DNA from: Streptomyces inhibens
GTDB lineage: Bacteria; Actinomycetota; Actinomycetes; Streptomycetales; Streptomycetaceae
Length of the DNA: 64,000 nt
NCBI RefSeq assembly: GCF_003389455.1
Contig: NZ_QUAC01000011.1
Location: 44,358 to 108,357 of the forward strand
Direction: 5' to 3'
A model generated the notes under the pieces. The model saw only the letters and a program-made list of their open reading frames with translations. It ran no database searches and was not told the origin of the DNA. Position 1 is the stretch's first letter. The number at the start of each line of letters is the position of its first letter. Positions 1-8,529 of the stretch are shown here, in pieces. The translations under genes were made by a program, and so were the position numbers.

Positions 1-2
1 CC

Positions 3-119
3 TGGGGCTCGGTGCCGCTGAGCGGCGGCAAGCAGGTGTGGAGCGAGGTCGCCCTGCAGCCGGGCGAGCGGCTCGGCACGGGGGATGCGGCCGCTGCGGA
101 GGGTGAGGAGGTCCGGTGA
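3..119 (+). CDS. C-terminal fragment of an unidentified protein (partial)
   Basis: Frame 3 is open from the left edge to a TGA at 117-119 and encodes the last 38 residues of a protein, ending in GEEVR. The stop lies one base before the GTG start of the sugar-binding lipoprotein, so the two genes are probably translationally coupled and in one operon. The tail is too short to place in a family. Streptomyces xylFGH loci often follow a ROK-family regulator, but this tail does not look like a ROK C-terminus to me, and a sugar-modifying enzyme is equally possible. Confidence 0.55.
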   Translation, partial: WGSVPLSGGKQVWSEVALQPGERLGTGDAAAAEGEEVR

Positions 120-120
120 C

Positions 121-1221
121 GTGAATGCTCGCCTGCGGGGTGCTGCCGTCGTCCTGGCCGGCCTGTGCATGGTGGCCGGCCCGGCCGCCTGCGGGGAGGC
201 AGGCGGGGCGCACGAGCCGACCGGACCTGCTTCCGGCGGAGCGTTGAAGATCGGTGTGCTGATCCCGGACAGCACCTCTCGCTTCCACTATTTCGACAAG
301 CCGCTGATCGAGAAGAAGATCCATCAGCTGTGCGGTGAGTGCACGGTGGAGACCGTGAGCGCGCAGCATGACGTGGCCACCCAGCAGCAGCAGATGGACG
401 CGATGATCACCAAGCGGGTGAACGTACTGATCCTCGACGCCACCGACTCCAAGTCGCTGCGTGCCCCGGTCGAGAACGCGCGCCGGGCCGGCATCCCGGT
501 GGTCGCCTATGACCGCCTCGTGGAGGGGCCGGTCTCGGGCTATGTCTCCTTCGACGGCGCGAAGGTCGGCCGGCTCCAGGGCGAGGCGCTGCTCAGGGCA
601 CTCGGGGACAAGGCGCACAGCAGCCAGATCGTCATGATGAACGGCGCTTCGACGGACCCCAACTCCGCCTGGTTCAAGGCGGGCGCGCTGTCCGTCCTCC
701 AGGGCAAGGTGCGGATCGGCAAGGCGTACAACACCGCCGGCTGGCGTCCGGAAGTCGCCAACGCCAATATGTCCGGCGCCATCGCGGCCCTCGGCGCCGA
801 GAACATCGACGGCGTCTACTCCGCCAATGACGGCCTCGCCTCCGGCATCATCTCCGCGCTCAAGGCCGCGAAGGTCGATCCGCTGCCGCCGATCACCGGC
901 CAGGACGCCGAGCTCACCGCCATTCAGCGCATCGTTGCGGGCGAGCAGTACATGACCGTCCTCAAGCCCTTCAAGCCCGAGGCCGACGCCGCCGCCACCA
1001 TGGCCGTCGCGCTGGCGCGCGGCGAGAAGCTCGACGACATCGCCAAGCAGCGGATCAACAGCCCGACCACGCACGGCATCCCGGCCGTGCTGCTCACCCC
1101 GGTCCCGGTGACCGTGCAGCACATCAAGGACACCGTGATCAAGGACGGCATGTACACGATCGATCAGATCTGCACCCCCAAGTACGCGTCCGCCTGCGCG
1201 AAGGCGGGGCTCACCAGGTAA
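121..1221 (+). CDS. Sugar ABC transporter substrate-binding lipoprotein (XylF-like)
   Basis: This is the extracytoplasmic sugar receptor of an ABC importer, family Peripla_BP_4, closest in style to D-xylose-binding proteins. I chose GTG 121, not ATG 85, because GGTGAGGAGG lies about 8 nt upstream of it and the preceding gene stops at 119. From GTG 121 the protein opens with a short signal peptide ending in a lipobox-like GPAAC, so it should be a membrane-anchored lipoprotein. The mature part begins a beta strand (KIGVLIPD) typical of type-1 periplasmic folds, and later has ITGQDAE in the second lobe. It is followed 12 nt later by the ATPase and then the permease. The sugar is inferred from family resemblance only. 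Confidence 0.85.
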   Translation: MNARLRGAAVVLAGLCMVAGPAACGEAGGAHEPTGPASGGALKIGVLIPDSTSRFHYFDKPLIEKKIHQLCGECTVETVSAQHDVATQQQQMDAMITKRVNVLILDATDSKSLRAPVENARRAGIPVVAYDRLVEGPVSGYVSFDGAKVGRLQGEALLRALGDKAHSSQIVMMNGASTDPNSAWFKAGALSVLQGKVRIGKAYNTAGWRPEVANANMSGAIAALGAENIDGVYSANDGLASGIISALKAAKVDPLPPITGQDAELTAIQRIVAGEQYMTVLKPFKPEADAAATMAVALARGEKLDDIAKQRINSPTTHGIPAVLLTPVPVTVQHIKDTVIKDGMYTIDQICTPKYASACAKAGLTR

Positions 1222-1233
1222 GGCAGGTACCCC

Positions 1234-2013
1234 ATGACAGCACCGCCCTTGCTGGCGCTGCGCGGAATCTTCAAGCGGTTCGGCGCCGTCCAGGCCCTCG
1301 CGGACGTCGAGCTGGAGATCCGCGCTGGTCAGGTCGTCGCGCTCGTGGGGGACAACGGCGCGGGCAAATCCACACTGATCAAGGTGATCGCCGGGGTCGA
1401 CCCCGCTGACGAGGGCGTTATCGAGTGGGACGGCCGACCGGTCCACCTCGCCCGGCCGCATGACGCCCAGGACCTGGGGATCGCCACGGTGTACCAGGAT
1501 CTCGCGCTGTGCGACAACCTCGATGTGGTCGGCAATCTCTTCCTCGGCCGCGAGATCCACCGGGCCGGTCTGCTGGACGAGGTGGAGATGGAGCGCCTCA
1601 CCCTGGACCTGCTCCAGACCCTCGCCATCCGGATGCCCAGCGTGCGCCTCCCGGTCGCCTCGCTGTCCGGCGGCCAGCGGCAGACCGTCGCGATCTCCCG
1701 TTCGCTGATCGGCGAGCCCCGGCTGGTCCTGCTCGACGAGCCCACCGCGTCGCTGGGCATCGAGCAGACCGCGCAGGTCCTCGACCTCGTCGAGCAGCTG
1801 CGCGAACGTGGCCTCGGGGTGCTGCTGATCAGCCACAACATGGGGGACGTCAAGGCCGTCGCGGACTGGATCGCGGTACTGCGGCTCGGCCGCAACAACG
1901 GGTTCTTCGATGTCACGACCACGTCCCACGAGCAGATCATCTCGTCCATCACCGGGGCCACCGACAACGCCGTGACGCGCCGCGCGGCACCCGGGTGGGA
2001 GGTGGGGAGGTGA
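1234..2013 (+). CDS. Sugar ABC transporter ATP-binding protein, single domain
   Basis: This is the cytoplasmic ATPase that powers the importer. It shows Walker A GDNGAGKST (about residues 39-47), a Q-loop near VYQDL, the signature LSGGQRQ, Walker B LVLLDEP and a switch histidine in LLISHN. At 259 aa it has one nucleotide-binding domain, whereas enteric XylG, RbsA and MglA carry two fused domains. The single-domain form is common in actinomycete sugar importers of the CUT2 type and would work as a homodimer. It overlaps the permease start by GTGA, so translation is coupled. Confidence 0.9.
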   Translation: MTAPPLLALRGIFKRFGAVQALADVELEIRAGQVVALVGDNGAGKSTLIKVIAGVDPADEGVIEWDGRPVHLARPHDAQDLGIATVYQDLALCDNLDVVGNLFLGREIHRAGLLDEVEMERLTLDLLQTLAIRMPSVRLPVASLSGGQRQTVAISRSLIGEPRLVLLDEPTASLGIEQTAQVLDLVEQLRERGLGVLLISHNMGDVKAVADWIAVLRLGRNNGFFDVTTTSHEQIISSITGATDNAVTRRAAPGWEVGR

Positions 2014-3266
2014 GCAGGACATGGTCGTCGCCGCTGCGCAAGCGCCTCCCGGCCGGCCGGGACGAACGGCCCCCGCCCGGGCGCGGCCGGCAGAACCCCC
2101 TCGACATGCTCAAACGCAGATTCCACAGCGGCGAGCTCGGCTCGGTCCCGGTCGCCCTCGGCCTGCTCGTGGTGTGGATCATCTTCGCGGGCCTCAACGA
2201 GAACTTCCTCTCGCCGCGGAATCTGTCCAACCTGAGCGTGGATATCGTCGGTATCGGGATGATCTCGACCGGGGTCGTCTTTGTGCTGCTGCTCGGTGAG
2301 ATCGATCTGTCGGTCGGCTCGGTGAGCGGACTGGCGGCGGCCGGGTTCGCGGTGCTGAACGTGATCCATGGTGTGCCGGAAGGCCTTGCGCTGCTGCTCG
2401 CGGTGGTGGCCGGCACGGTCATCGGAGCCGTACAGGGGTTCTTCTTCGCGAAGGTCGGGGTGCCCGCGTTCGTGGTCACACTGGCGGGCCTGCTGGGCTG
2501 GAACGGTCTGATGCTCTACATCCTGGGGTCCAGCGGCACCATCAACCTGGACGACAAGGGCCTGGTCGCCATGCTGACCAACTACTACTTCACCAATGTC
2601 GCCGCCGCGTACGGCCTGGCGGCGCTCGGCACCGCCGGGTACTTCCTCGCCTCCTACCAGGACGTACGGCGCCGCAAGGCCGCCGGAGTGCCGGCCAGGC
2701 CGCTGCGCGAGATCGTCCTGCGCACCGGTGTGCTGGCGGTGATCTGCCTGGCCGCGGCCGCTGTGCTCAACGAGTTCCACGGCCTGCCGCTGGCCCTGCT
2801 GATCTTCCTGGTCTTCCTCGTGGGCCTCGACCAGGTCCTGCGCCGTACGCCCTACGGACGGATGGTCTTCGCGCTCGGCGGCAGCGTCGAGGCCTCCCGC
2901 CGTACCGGCCTCAATGTGGACCTGGTGCGGATCTCGGTGTTCATGGTGTCGGGGACGATGGCCGCGATCGGCGGCCTGTTCCTGGCCTCCCGCGTCACCT
3001 CGGCCACCCAGACCTCGGGGTCGGGCAATCTGCTGATGGACGCCATCGCCGCCGCGGTCATCGGCGGCACCAGCATGTTCGGCGGCCGGGGCAGGACCTG
3101 GTCCGCGCTGCTCGGTGTGCTGGTCATCCAGTCGATCGCCTCCGGTGTGGCGCTCATGGGCATCCAGACCGCCGCCCAGTTCATGATCACCGGTGGTGTA
3201 CTGCTGGTCGCCGTGGTCATCGACTCGCTGTCGCGGCGGGCGCAGAAGGCACACGGGCGGGTCTGA
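2010..3266 (+). CDS. Sugar ABC transporter permease (XylH-like)
   Basis: This is a BPD_transp_2-type membrane permease of a CUT2 sugar importer, 418 aa. The start is GTG 2010, overlapping the ATPase stop, with a strong GGGAGGTGGGGAG just upstream. About 45 hydrophilic residues precede the first membrane segment (VPVALGLLVVWIIFAGL). Roughly ten hydrophobic segments follow. Family motifs include GEIDLSVGS in the first half and GRMVFALGGS plus AAAVIGGTSMFGG in the second. It is the last gene of the importer operon. The substrate is unproven; xylose, ribose or another monosaccharide are all possible. Confidence 0.88.
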   Translation: MSRTWSSPLRKRLPAGRDERPPPGRGRQNPLDMLKRRFHSGELGSVPVALGLLVVWIIFAGLNENFLSPRNLSNLSVDIVGIGMISTGVVFVLLLGEIDLSVGSVSGLAAAGFAVLNVIHGVPEGLALLLAVVAGTVIGAVQGFFFAKVGVPAFVVTLAGLLGWNGLMLYILGSSGTINLDDKGLVAMLTNYYFTNVAAAYGLAALGTAGYFLASYQDVRRRKAAGVPARPLREIVLRTGVLAVICLAAAAVLNEFHGLPLALLIFLVFLVGLDQVLRRTPYGRMVFALGGSVEASRRTGLNVDLVRISVFMVSGTMAAIGGLFLASRVTSATQTSGSGNLLMDAIAAAVIGGTSMFGGRGRTWSALLGVLVIQSIASGVALMGIQTAAQFMITGGVLLVAVVIDSLSRRAQKAHGRV

Positions 3267-3311
3267 CACCGCCGCGTTTGGGCCGGGGTGCGCCAAGGAA
3301 CACCTCAGCCG

Positions 3312-4469
3312 ATGTCCGCGATCACCCATGCACTGTCCCTCGCGGGGTCCATGACCTGGGAAATCACCTGGGCGTTGATCCTGGGCTTTGCGCTGTCCGC
3401 GATCGTCCAGGCCGTGGTGCGCAAATCCACCGTCGTCGGCCTGCTCGGCGACGACCGCCCCCGCACGCTGGCGCTGGCCTCCGCGCTGGGCGCCGCGTCC
3501 TCCTCCTGCTCGTACGCCGCCGTCGCCCTCGCACGTTCCCTGTTCCGTAAAGGCGCGCATTTCACCGCCGCCATGGCGTTCGAGATCGCCTCCACGAACC
3601 TGGTGGTCGAACTCGGCGTCATCCTGGCGCTGTTGCTGGGGTGGCAGTTCACGGCCGCGGAGTTCATCGGCGGACCGGTCATGATCCTGCTGCTGGCCCT
3701 GCTGTTCCGCCTCTTTCTGCGCGAGAAGCTGCTGGGCCGGGCCCGCGAGCAGGCCGAACGCGGCCTGGCCGGCTCGATGGAAGGCCATGCCGCGATGGAC
3801 ATGTCCGTGCGGCGCGAGGGTTCCTTCGCGCAGCGGCTGTTCTCCGGTGCGGGATTCACCTCGACCGCGCATGTCTTCGTGATGGAGTGGGCCGCGATCA
3901 TCAAGGACCTGGTGATCGGCCTGCTGATCGCCGGCGCGATCGCCGCCTGGGTCCCCGACAGCTTCTGGCGCGCCTTCTTCTTCGAAGGCCACCCGCTGGC
4001 CGCGAAGCTGTGGGGGCCGCTGATCGGTCCGCTGGTGGCGATCGCCTCGTTCGTCTGCTCCATCGGCAATGTGCCGCTGGCGGTGGTCCTGTGGAAGGGC
4101 GGCATCAGCTTCGGCGGGGTGGTCGCCTTCATCTTCTCCGACCTGCTGATCCTGCCGATCCTGAACATCTACCGGAAGTACTACGGGGCCAAGATGGCCC
4201 TCTTTCTGCTGGGCACGTTCTACGCGGCCGTCGTGGTGGCGGGCTACTTCGTCGAATTCACCTTCGGCGCACTGGGCCTGATCCCCCACCAGGCCGACGC
4301 GCAGATCCCCATGTCGGGCGTCTCCTGGAACTACACCACCTGGCTCAACATCGTCTTTCTGCTGCTCGCCGCCGCACTGGTCCATCGCTTCCTGCGCACC
4401 GGGGGCCGTGCCATGCTCCGCATGATGGGCGGCTCACCGCACGAGCCGCACGAGGAGCATGCGGCCTGA
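3312..4469 (+). CDS. Permease of the DUF318/ArsP (PF03773) family
   Basis: This is an integral membrane protein of 385 aa with about ten hydrophobic segments. The segment SSSCSYAAVALARSLF matches the conserved Cys-containing signature helix of the YraQ/ArsP permease group, and VCSIGNVPLAVVLWKGG is the partner motif in the second half. ArsP itself exports trivalent organoarsenicals, but most members, probably including this one, have no known substrate. A cytoplasmic loop (SMEGHAAMDM) separates the halves and the tail is His/Glu-rich (EPHEEHAA). I chose ATG 3312, with AAGGAA about 12 nt upstream; GTG 3288 is an in-frame alternative. It ends 45 nt from the convergent nitroreductase gene. Confidence 0.75.
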   Translation: MSAITHALSLAGSMTWEITWALILGFALSAIVQAVVRKSTVVGLLGDDRPRTLALASALGAASSSCSYAAVALARSLFRKGAHFTAAMAFEIASTNLVVELGVILALLLGWQFTAAEFIGGPVMILLLALLFRLFLREKLLGRAREQAERGLAGSMEGHAAMDMSVRREGSFAQRLFSGAGFTSTAHVFVMEWAAIIKDLVIGLLIAGAIAAWVPDSFWRAFFFEGHPLAAKLWGPLIGPLVAIASFVCSIGNVPLAVVLWKGGISFGGVVAFIFSDLLILPILNIYRKYYGAKMALFLLGTFYAAVVVAGYFVEFTFGALGLIPHQADAQIPMSGVSWNYTTWLNIVFLLLAAALVHRFLRTGGRAMLRMMGGSPHEPHEEHAA

Positions 4470-4513
4470 CGCCCCTCGGATCACCCCTCCTTCGGGTCAC
4501 GCCCCGTCGCCGG

Positions 4514-5503
4514 TCACGGCCCGATCGTCAGCACCTGCCCCACCGGACGCCGTGGCGTACGGGGCCCGGACGGGCCGTAGCCCAGGCGGACGACCATCTG
4601 CACATGGCCGGTTCCGGAGACCGGGTCGCGCAGGATCCACCGCAGCTCCGGCCATTCGAGGGCCTGGGTCGCGAACGAGGCGGTCACACCGTGCAGCGTG
4701 GCCAGGAGCAGTACCCGTTCCAGGCCCTGGCCCGCGCGCAGCCAGTCGGTGGGGGTGTCGCCCGCGGTGCTCAGCAGCGCCAGTTGCGGGTGGCGCTCGA
4801 AGTCGAAGAACGGCCGTCCGGGGACCGGGCGCAGTCCGGCGAAATCACGGGCCGGCGCCATGCCCGCGCGCTTGCGGGGGCCCAAGGCGTAGTCCGGGAT
4901 CCCGTCCACGGGCGCCTCGGCCGAGGTGTCCCGGATCCAGCTGCGCTCCTCCGCCGCCCGGTCCGGGTCCATGTGGTCATAGCCTTCCGCGTCGCTGATG
5001 AGGGCGAGCACCGTCTGGAGGTGCGGCGGCGTCACCCACGCGAACTGCGCGCCCTCGCGGCGGGCGGCCTCGCCAAGGTCCGTACGGACGCTCTCCGGGA
5101 TCTGCCGGTCCGCGAAGGGGTAGCGGCTGGTGTGCCGTTCATGGATCGCGGGATACAGGTCGGTGAGCGCCTCGTCCGGCATCGCGTGCCGGGCGTCCAG
5201 CCGCACCGTGGCCAGCAGTGCCGGATCGGCCGGGACCGGCAGCAGCGTGGTGGCCGTCCGGTGTCCGGCCTGCCCGGCGGCCACCCTCAGGTTCAGCAAC
5301 GCCGCGCCACAGCCGAGGTGCAGGCCGCGGGTGGCCGGGTCGCCGTGCAGCAGCGCGCGCTCCAGATCGGCCCGGAGCACGAAGGTGCGGCTGCCGCGGT
5401 GGTAGCGGAAGCGCCATGGCTGGGCGTTGTGCATGGAGGGAGCGGTGGTGGCGTCGGTGACGATGCCGGTCACCGTGGCGTCGTCGAGGGTTCGGGTGGA
5501 CAC
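4514..5503 (-). CDS. Nitroreductase-family protein of the Acg (Rv2032) type
   Basis: This is a 329-aa FMN-fold protein. The opening MHNAQPWRF matches the signature of Acg-like proteins, which are fused nitroreductase relatives induced by DosR in Mycobacterium tuberculosis. Acg binds FMN in an unusual closed way and is thought to sequester flavin rather than reduce nitro compounds. The middle (RHTSRYPFADRQIP) and C-terminal (LERVLLLATLHGVTASF) segments also fit the family. The start is GTG 5503 with GGAGGTG just upstream. The gene is divergent from a universal stress protein gene, with a DevR-box-like dyad between them, which supports oxygen/redox-controlled expression. Confidence 0.85.
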   Translation of the reverse strand: MSTRTLDDATVTGIVTDATTAPSMHNAQPWRFRYHRGSRTFVLRADLERALLHGDPATRGLHLGCGAALLNLRVAAGQAGHRTATTLLPVPADPALLATVRLDARHAMPDEALTDLYPAIHERHTSRYPFADRQIPESVRTDLGEAARREGAQFAWVTPPHLQTVLALISDAEGYDHMDPDRAAEERSWIRDTSAEAPVDGIPDYALGPRKRAGMAPARDFAGLRPVPGRPFFDFERHPQLALLSTAGDTPTDWLRAGQGLERVLLLATLHGVTASFATQALEWPELRWILRDPVSGTGHVQMVVRLGYGPSGPRTPRRPVGQVLTIGP

Positions 5504-5810
5504 CGGGCACCTCCGGGTGAGTGGACGGCCGGATGGCAGGCTCCTTCAGCCTGGTCCGGACGGGGCGGGGCGGTCAGGGGCCATCGGGCCCCGACCGCGG
5601 ACCATCCGGCTCATTCCAGGCCGCCGGTCGCCCGCCGGTACCGGGTCGCTCATGCCGGAGCGGGCTCGGCGGCGCACTCTGGAGATAGGCGATCCGGGAC
5701 GAGAGGGCGCGGGATGTGCCGAGCCGGACGCTGCGGCTGGGCGCGTCGGACGTGAGTTGCCGAACGGCCACCGGCCCCGCCACGGCCGTCCCAGGAAACG
5801 GAGCGAGGTC
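5504..5810. promoter_or_regulatory. Divergent intergenic region between nitroreductase and USP genes
   Basis: These 307 nt hold no gene. The only clear structure is the GC-rich dyad described separately at 5577-5592. No convincing -35/-10 pair was seen, as is usual for activator-dependent Streptomyces promoters. Confidence 0.5.
5577..5592. promoter_or_regulatory. Candidate DevR/OsdR-type operator
   Basis: The sequence GGGGCC-ATCG-GGCCCC is a perfect 6+6 bp dyad with a 4-nt spacer. The mycobacterial DevR box consensus is TTSGGGACTWWAGTCCCSAA, with 5-bp half-sites 4 nt apart. This site has the same geometry, with one mismatch in each half-site (GGGCC for GGGAC, GGCCC for GTCCC). It lies 74 nt upstream of the nitroreductase start and about 220 nt upstream of the USP start, in an island that encodes its own DevS/DevR-like pair. 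The function is inferred. Confidence 0.45.
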
Positions 5811-6680
5811 ATGAAGGACGTCATCACCGCCGGTGTGGACGGTACGCCGGAGTCCTTGGCGGCCGTCCTGTGGGCGGCGCAGGAAGCCCAGCTGCGCACG
5901 GCGCGATTGCGGCTGCTGCACGCATGGGTGCTGCTCGCGCCGGAGCCGGCGCACCGTCCTCCGACCGAAGGGGATCAGAACTACTGGGCCCACCGGATGA
6001 TGGACGAGGCCCGCGAGGCTGTCCGGACCGCCCATCCGGAGCTTCCGGTGGACGAGGACCTGGTGGCCAAGGACCCGCTGGAGGCCCTCCGCGAGGCCGC
6101 CGGGCAGTCGGACCTGCTGGTCCTTGGCTCCCGCGATCTGGGACCGGTGGCGCGCTATGCCCTCGGTGAGCTGGGGCTCCAGCTCGTGGTGCACACCGAC
6201 TCCCCCACCGTTCTCGTACGCGCCCGGCAGAACACCGCCGAGACGCAGCGGGACGGTGATGTGGTGGTCGGGCTGAGTCTGCACGAGCCGTGCGAGGCGC
6301 TTTTGGCCTTCGCCTTCGACAGCGCCGCGCGGCGGGGTGTCACGCTGCGTGCCGTACACGGCAGGCACCTTCCGTCGTACGCGTACAACCGTGGCGGCGG
6401 AGTGGAGCCGGTCGCCGCGGAGGATGCGGAGCGGGACGCCCGGCTGGAGCTGACCGCGGCGCTGCGTCCGTGGCGGGAGAAGTACCCGGACCTGCGCGTG
6501 GACGACCGGGTGGAAATGGAGAGCCCGGCGCCGGCGCTGCTGCGCGGCACGGCGGACGCGGCGCTGCTCGTGGTCGGCCGCCGGCACCGGCGCCGGTTGC
6601 CGGCGCCGCGTATCGGCCATGTCGTACAGGCCGCGGTCCACCACGCTCCGTGTCCGGTGGCGGTGGTGCCGCACGAGTGA
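5811..6680 (+). CDS. Universal stress protein, tandem USP domains
   Basis: This 289-aa cytoplasmic protein has two USP folds: residues about 1-140 (ITAGVDGTPESLAAVLWA) and about 150-289 (VVVGLSLHEP to CPVAVVPHE). Tandem USPs of this size, such as Rv2623 of M. tuberculosis, bind ATP and are induced in hypoxia. The G-2X-G-type nucleotide loop is poorly kept in the first domain (LGSRDLGPVARYALG) and replaced by a basic run (GRRHRRRLP) in the second, so ATP binding is uncertain. I chose ATG 5811, with GGAG about 8 nt upstream; the open frame begins much earlier but has no credible start there. Confidence 0.88.
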   Translation: MKDVITAGVDGTPESLAAVLWAAQEAQLRTARLRLLHAWVLLAPEPAHRPPTEGDQNYWAHRMMDEAREAVRTAHPELPVDEDLVAKDPLEALREAAGQSDLLVLGSRDLGPVARYALGELGLQLVVHTDSPTVLVRARQNTAETQRDGDVVVGLSLHEPCEALLAFAFDSAARRGVTLRAVHGRHLPSYAYNRGGGVEPVAAEDAERDARLELTAALRPWREKYPDLRVDDRVEMESPAPALLRGTADAALLVVGRRHRRRLPAPRIGHVVQAAVHHAPCPVAVVPHE

Positions 6681-6782
6681 CCCGCACGTTGCCCGCTGCC
6701 GTGCCCATGACGCCCCGCGGGAGAAGGCGGATGATGGCGGTGGGGGCATGAGAGTCCGGATCAGGGGATGCGGAGGAATGCC

Positions 6783-7082
6783 ATGGCGAAGACTGTCGAG
6801 TGGGACGTCCGTCTGTACCTGTTCGAGGAGGACGGGACGACCACGGCACGCGTGGTGCTGAACACCGGAACCAACTCGCTCACCGGGCACGGCAAGGCCC
6901 GGTGCAACCCCGAGGACCGGGATGTGCCGGAGATCGGGGACGAGATCGCGGCCGGGCGTGCGATGCGGGACCTCGCCGGACAACTGCTGCGGGTGGCGGA
7001 CGACGATCTGGAGGGCATCGGCGCCGGACCGCCCGTACGGGAGCGGCGGGTCGCCTACGGCTGGACGAGCGCGATGGCGTGA
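6783..7082 (+). CDS. DUF1876 (Rv1738-like) small dormancy protein
   Basis: This is a 99-aa protein with a dsRBD-like fold predicted from family membership (DUF1876). M. tuberculosis Rv1738 belongs to the family, is among the most strongly DosR-induced proteins, and resembles ribosome hibernation factors structurally. Here the protein starts with VEWDVRLYLFEEDG, a strand and edge motif, followed by the family's GHGKARCNPED segment and a C-terminal helix. I chose ATG 6783, with GGAGGAA 6 nt upstream, over ATG 6768. It lies between a USP gene and nicotinate phosphoribosyltransferase on the same strand. Confidence 0.85.
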   Translation: MAKTVEWDVRLYLFEEDGTTTARVVLNTGTNSLTGHGKARCNPEDRDVPEIGDEIAAGRAMRDLAGQLLRVADDDLEGIGAGPPVRERRVAYGWTSAMA

Positions 7083-7149
7083 ACCTCGCCGCCGCGCGTC
7101 GGGCCCGCGGTGCCCGGGGCGGGCGGCGCGGGCGTGGAAGGAGTCGGCG

Positions 7150-8496
7150 ATGTCGGATGCGACGATCACCGACCTGTACGAAGTGACCATGGCGCTTTCG
7201 TATCTGCGCGAGGGCATGACGCAGCCGGCGACATTCAGCTGCTTCGTACGGGAGCTGCCACCGCACCGGGGGTTCCTGATCGCCGCGGGTGCGGAATCGG
7301 TGCTCGATTTCCTCTCCGATTTCCGTCTGCGGCGCGAGGACGTGGAGGTCTTCGCCGAGACCTTGCAGCGGCCCGCGCAGGATGTGGCACCGCTGCTGGA
7401 CATGCGTTTCACCGGTGAGGTGCGCGCCGTGCCGGAGGGGCGCGTGGTGCTGGCCGGTGAACCCCTGATGGAAATCACCGCTCCGCTGCCGCAGGCCCAG
7501 CTCGTGGAGTCGTACGTACTGAATCAGCTCAACCATCAGACGGCCGTCGCCTCCAAATGCGTCCGCTGTGTGATCGCCGCGCGGGGGCGCCCCGTTGTGG
7601 ATTTCTCGCTGCGGCGCACCCATGGAACCCAGGCCGCTTTCCAGGCGGCCCGTCTGGGTGCCATGGCGGGTTTCGCGGGCACCAGCAATGTGGCGGCGGC
7701 GCATGCCGAACAGCTGCCGGCCGTCGGCACCATGGCGCATTCCTATATCGAGGCGTTCGAGGACGAGGAAGCGGCATTCACCGCGTTCGCGCAGTGCCAT
7801 CCCGGGCCGGTGACCCTGCTGGTGGACACCTACGACACCGAATCCGGCGTGGCGGCAGCGGCTCGCGTGCTGAATGCGCTGGGCCGCGGAGACGGATCGG
7901 CGATTCGTCTGGACAGCGGTGACCTGGGAAGGCTGGCTTTCCATGCCCGCGCGATGCTGGACAACGCGGGTCTGCCCCAGGTGCGGATCGTCGCCAGCGG
8001 CGGGCTGGACGAATTCGCCGTGCACGATCTGGTGCGCTCGGAAACGCCGATCGATATTTACGCGGTGGGCACCAAGGTCGGGGTGAGCGCCGACGCTCCC
8101 TATCTGGATTCCGCGTACAAGCTCGTCGCCTACGAAGGCCGCTCCGTGATGAAGCTTTCGGCGGCGAAGGTGACCGCCCCCGGCCGTAAGCAGGTATTTC
8201 GCCGGCCCGGTTGCCACGATGTGATCGGCCTGGCCGACGAGACGCCCCCTGAGGGCAGTACGCCGCTGCTGGAAACGCTGATGCGCGCGGGCGGGCGCAG
8301 CGCCCCGCGCGACCGGCTGGAGGACGCCCGGCAGCGGCTCGCGGCGGACGTCGCCGAACTGCCCGCGACGGCCCGCCGCATCCGGTCGCCGCAACCTGTG
8401 CAGGCGAAGGTGTCGCGGCGGCTGTCCGTCCTGACCGACAAGGTCCGGCGGCGGATCGAGCGCGAGGTGCTGGCCCCGTTCGGCTCGCATGCCTGA
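7150..8496 (+). CDS. pncB: Nicotinate phosphoribosyltransferase
   Basis: This enzyme joins nicotinic acid and PRPP to nicotinate mononucleotide in the Preiss-Handler NAD salvage route. The protein is 448 aa. It begins with the family signature TDLYEVTMALSYL, continues with FSCFVRELPPHRGFLIAAG, and has FSLRRTHG and the barrel strand segment IRLDSGDLGRLAFHAR. Its length and organisation match mycobacterial PncB2 (Rv0573c), which is DosR-regulated, rather than the housekeeping enzyme. ATG 7150 has GAAGGAG about 8 nt upstream. It is followed 33 nt later by ppk2, so both may belong to one operon serving NAD and energy balance under stress. Confidence 0.9.
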   Translation: MSDATITDLYEVTMALSYLREGMTQPATFSCFVRELPPHRGFLIAAGAESVLDFLSDFRLRREDVEVFAETLQRPAQDVAPLLDMRFTGEVRAVPEGRVVLAGEPLMEITAPLPQAQLVESYVLNQLNHQTAVASKCVRCVIAARGRPVVDFSLRRTHGTQAAFQAARLGAMAGFAGTSNVAAAHAEQLPAVGTMAHSYIEAFEDEEAAFTAFAQCHPGPVTLLVDTYDTESGVAAAARVLNALGRGDGSAIRLDSGDLGRLAFHARAMLDNAGLPQVRIVASGGLDEFAVHDLVRSETPIDIYAVGTKVGVSADAPYLDSAYKLVAYEGRSVMKLSAAKVTAPGRKQVFRRPGCHDVIGLADETPPEGSTPLLETLMRAGGRSAPRDRLEDARQRLAADVAELPATARRIRSPQPVQAKVSRRLSVLTDKVRRRIEREVLAPFGSHA

Positions 8497-8529
8497 GCTC
8501 ACGGCGGCTTTTCTTCGTAACGTCATGGC

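Noticed and set aside
1329..4385. 1018-codon open frame on the minus strand opposite the sugar importer
   Set aside because: It is a shadow of GC-rich codons on the other strand; the composition is dominated by Gln, Arg, Gly and Asp and no domain is visible, while the plus strand encodes clear ABC proteins.
5139..5510. Open frame starting with ATG just upstream of the nitroreductase start
   Set aside because: It is in a different frame within the nitroreductase gene and lacks any family signature.
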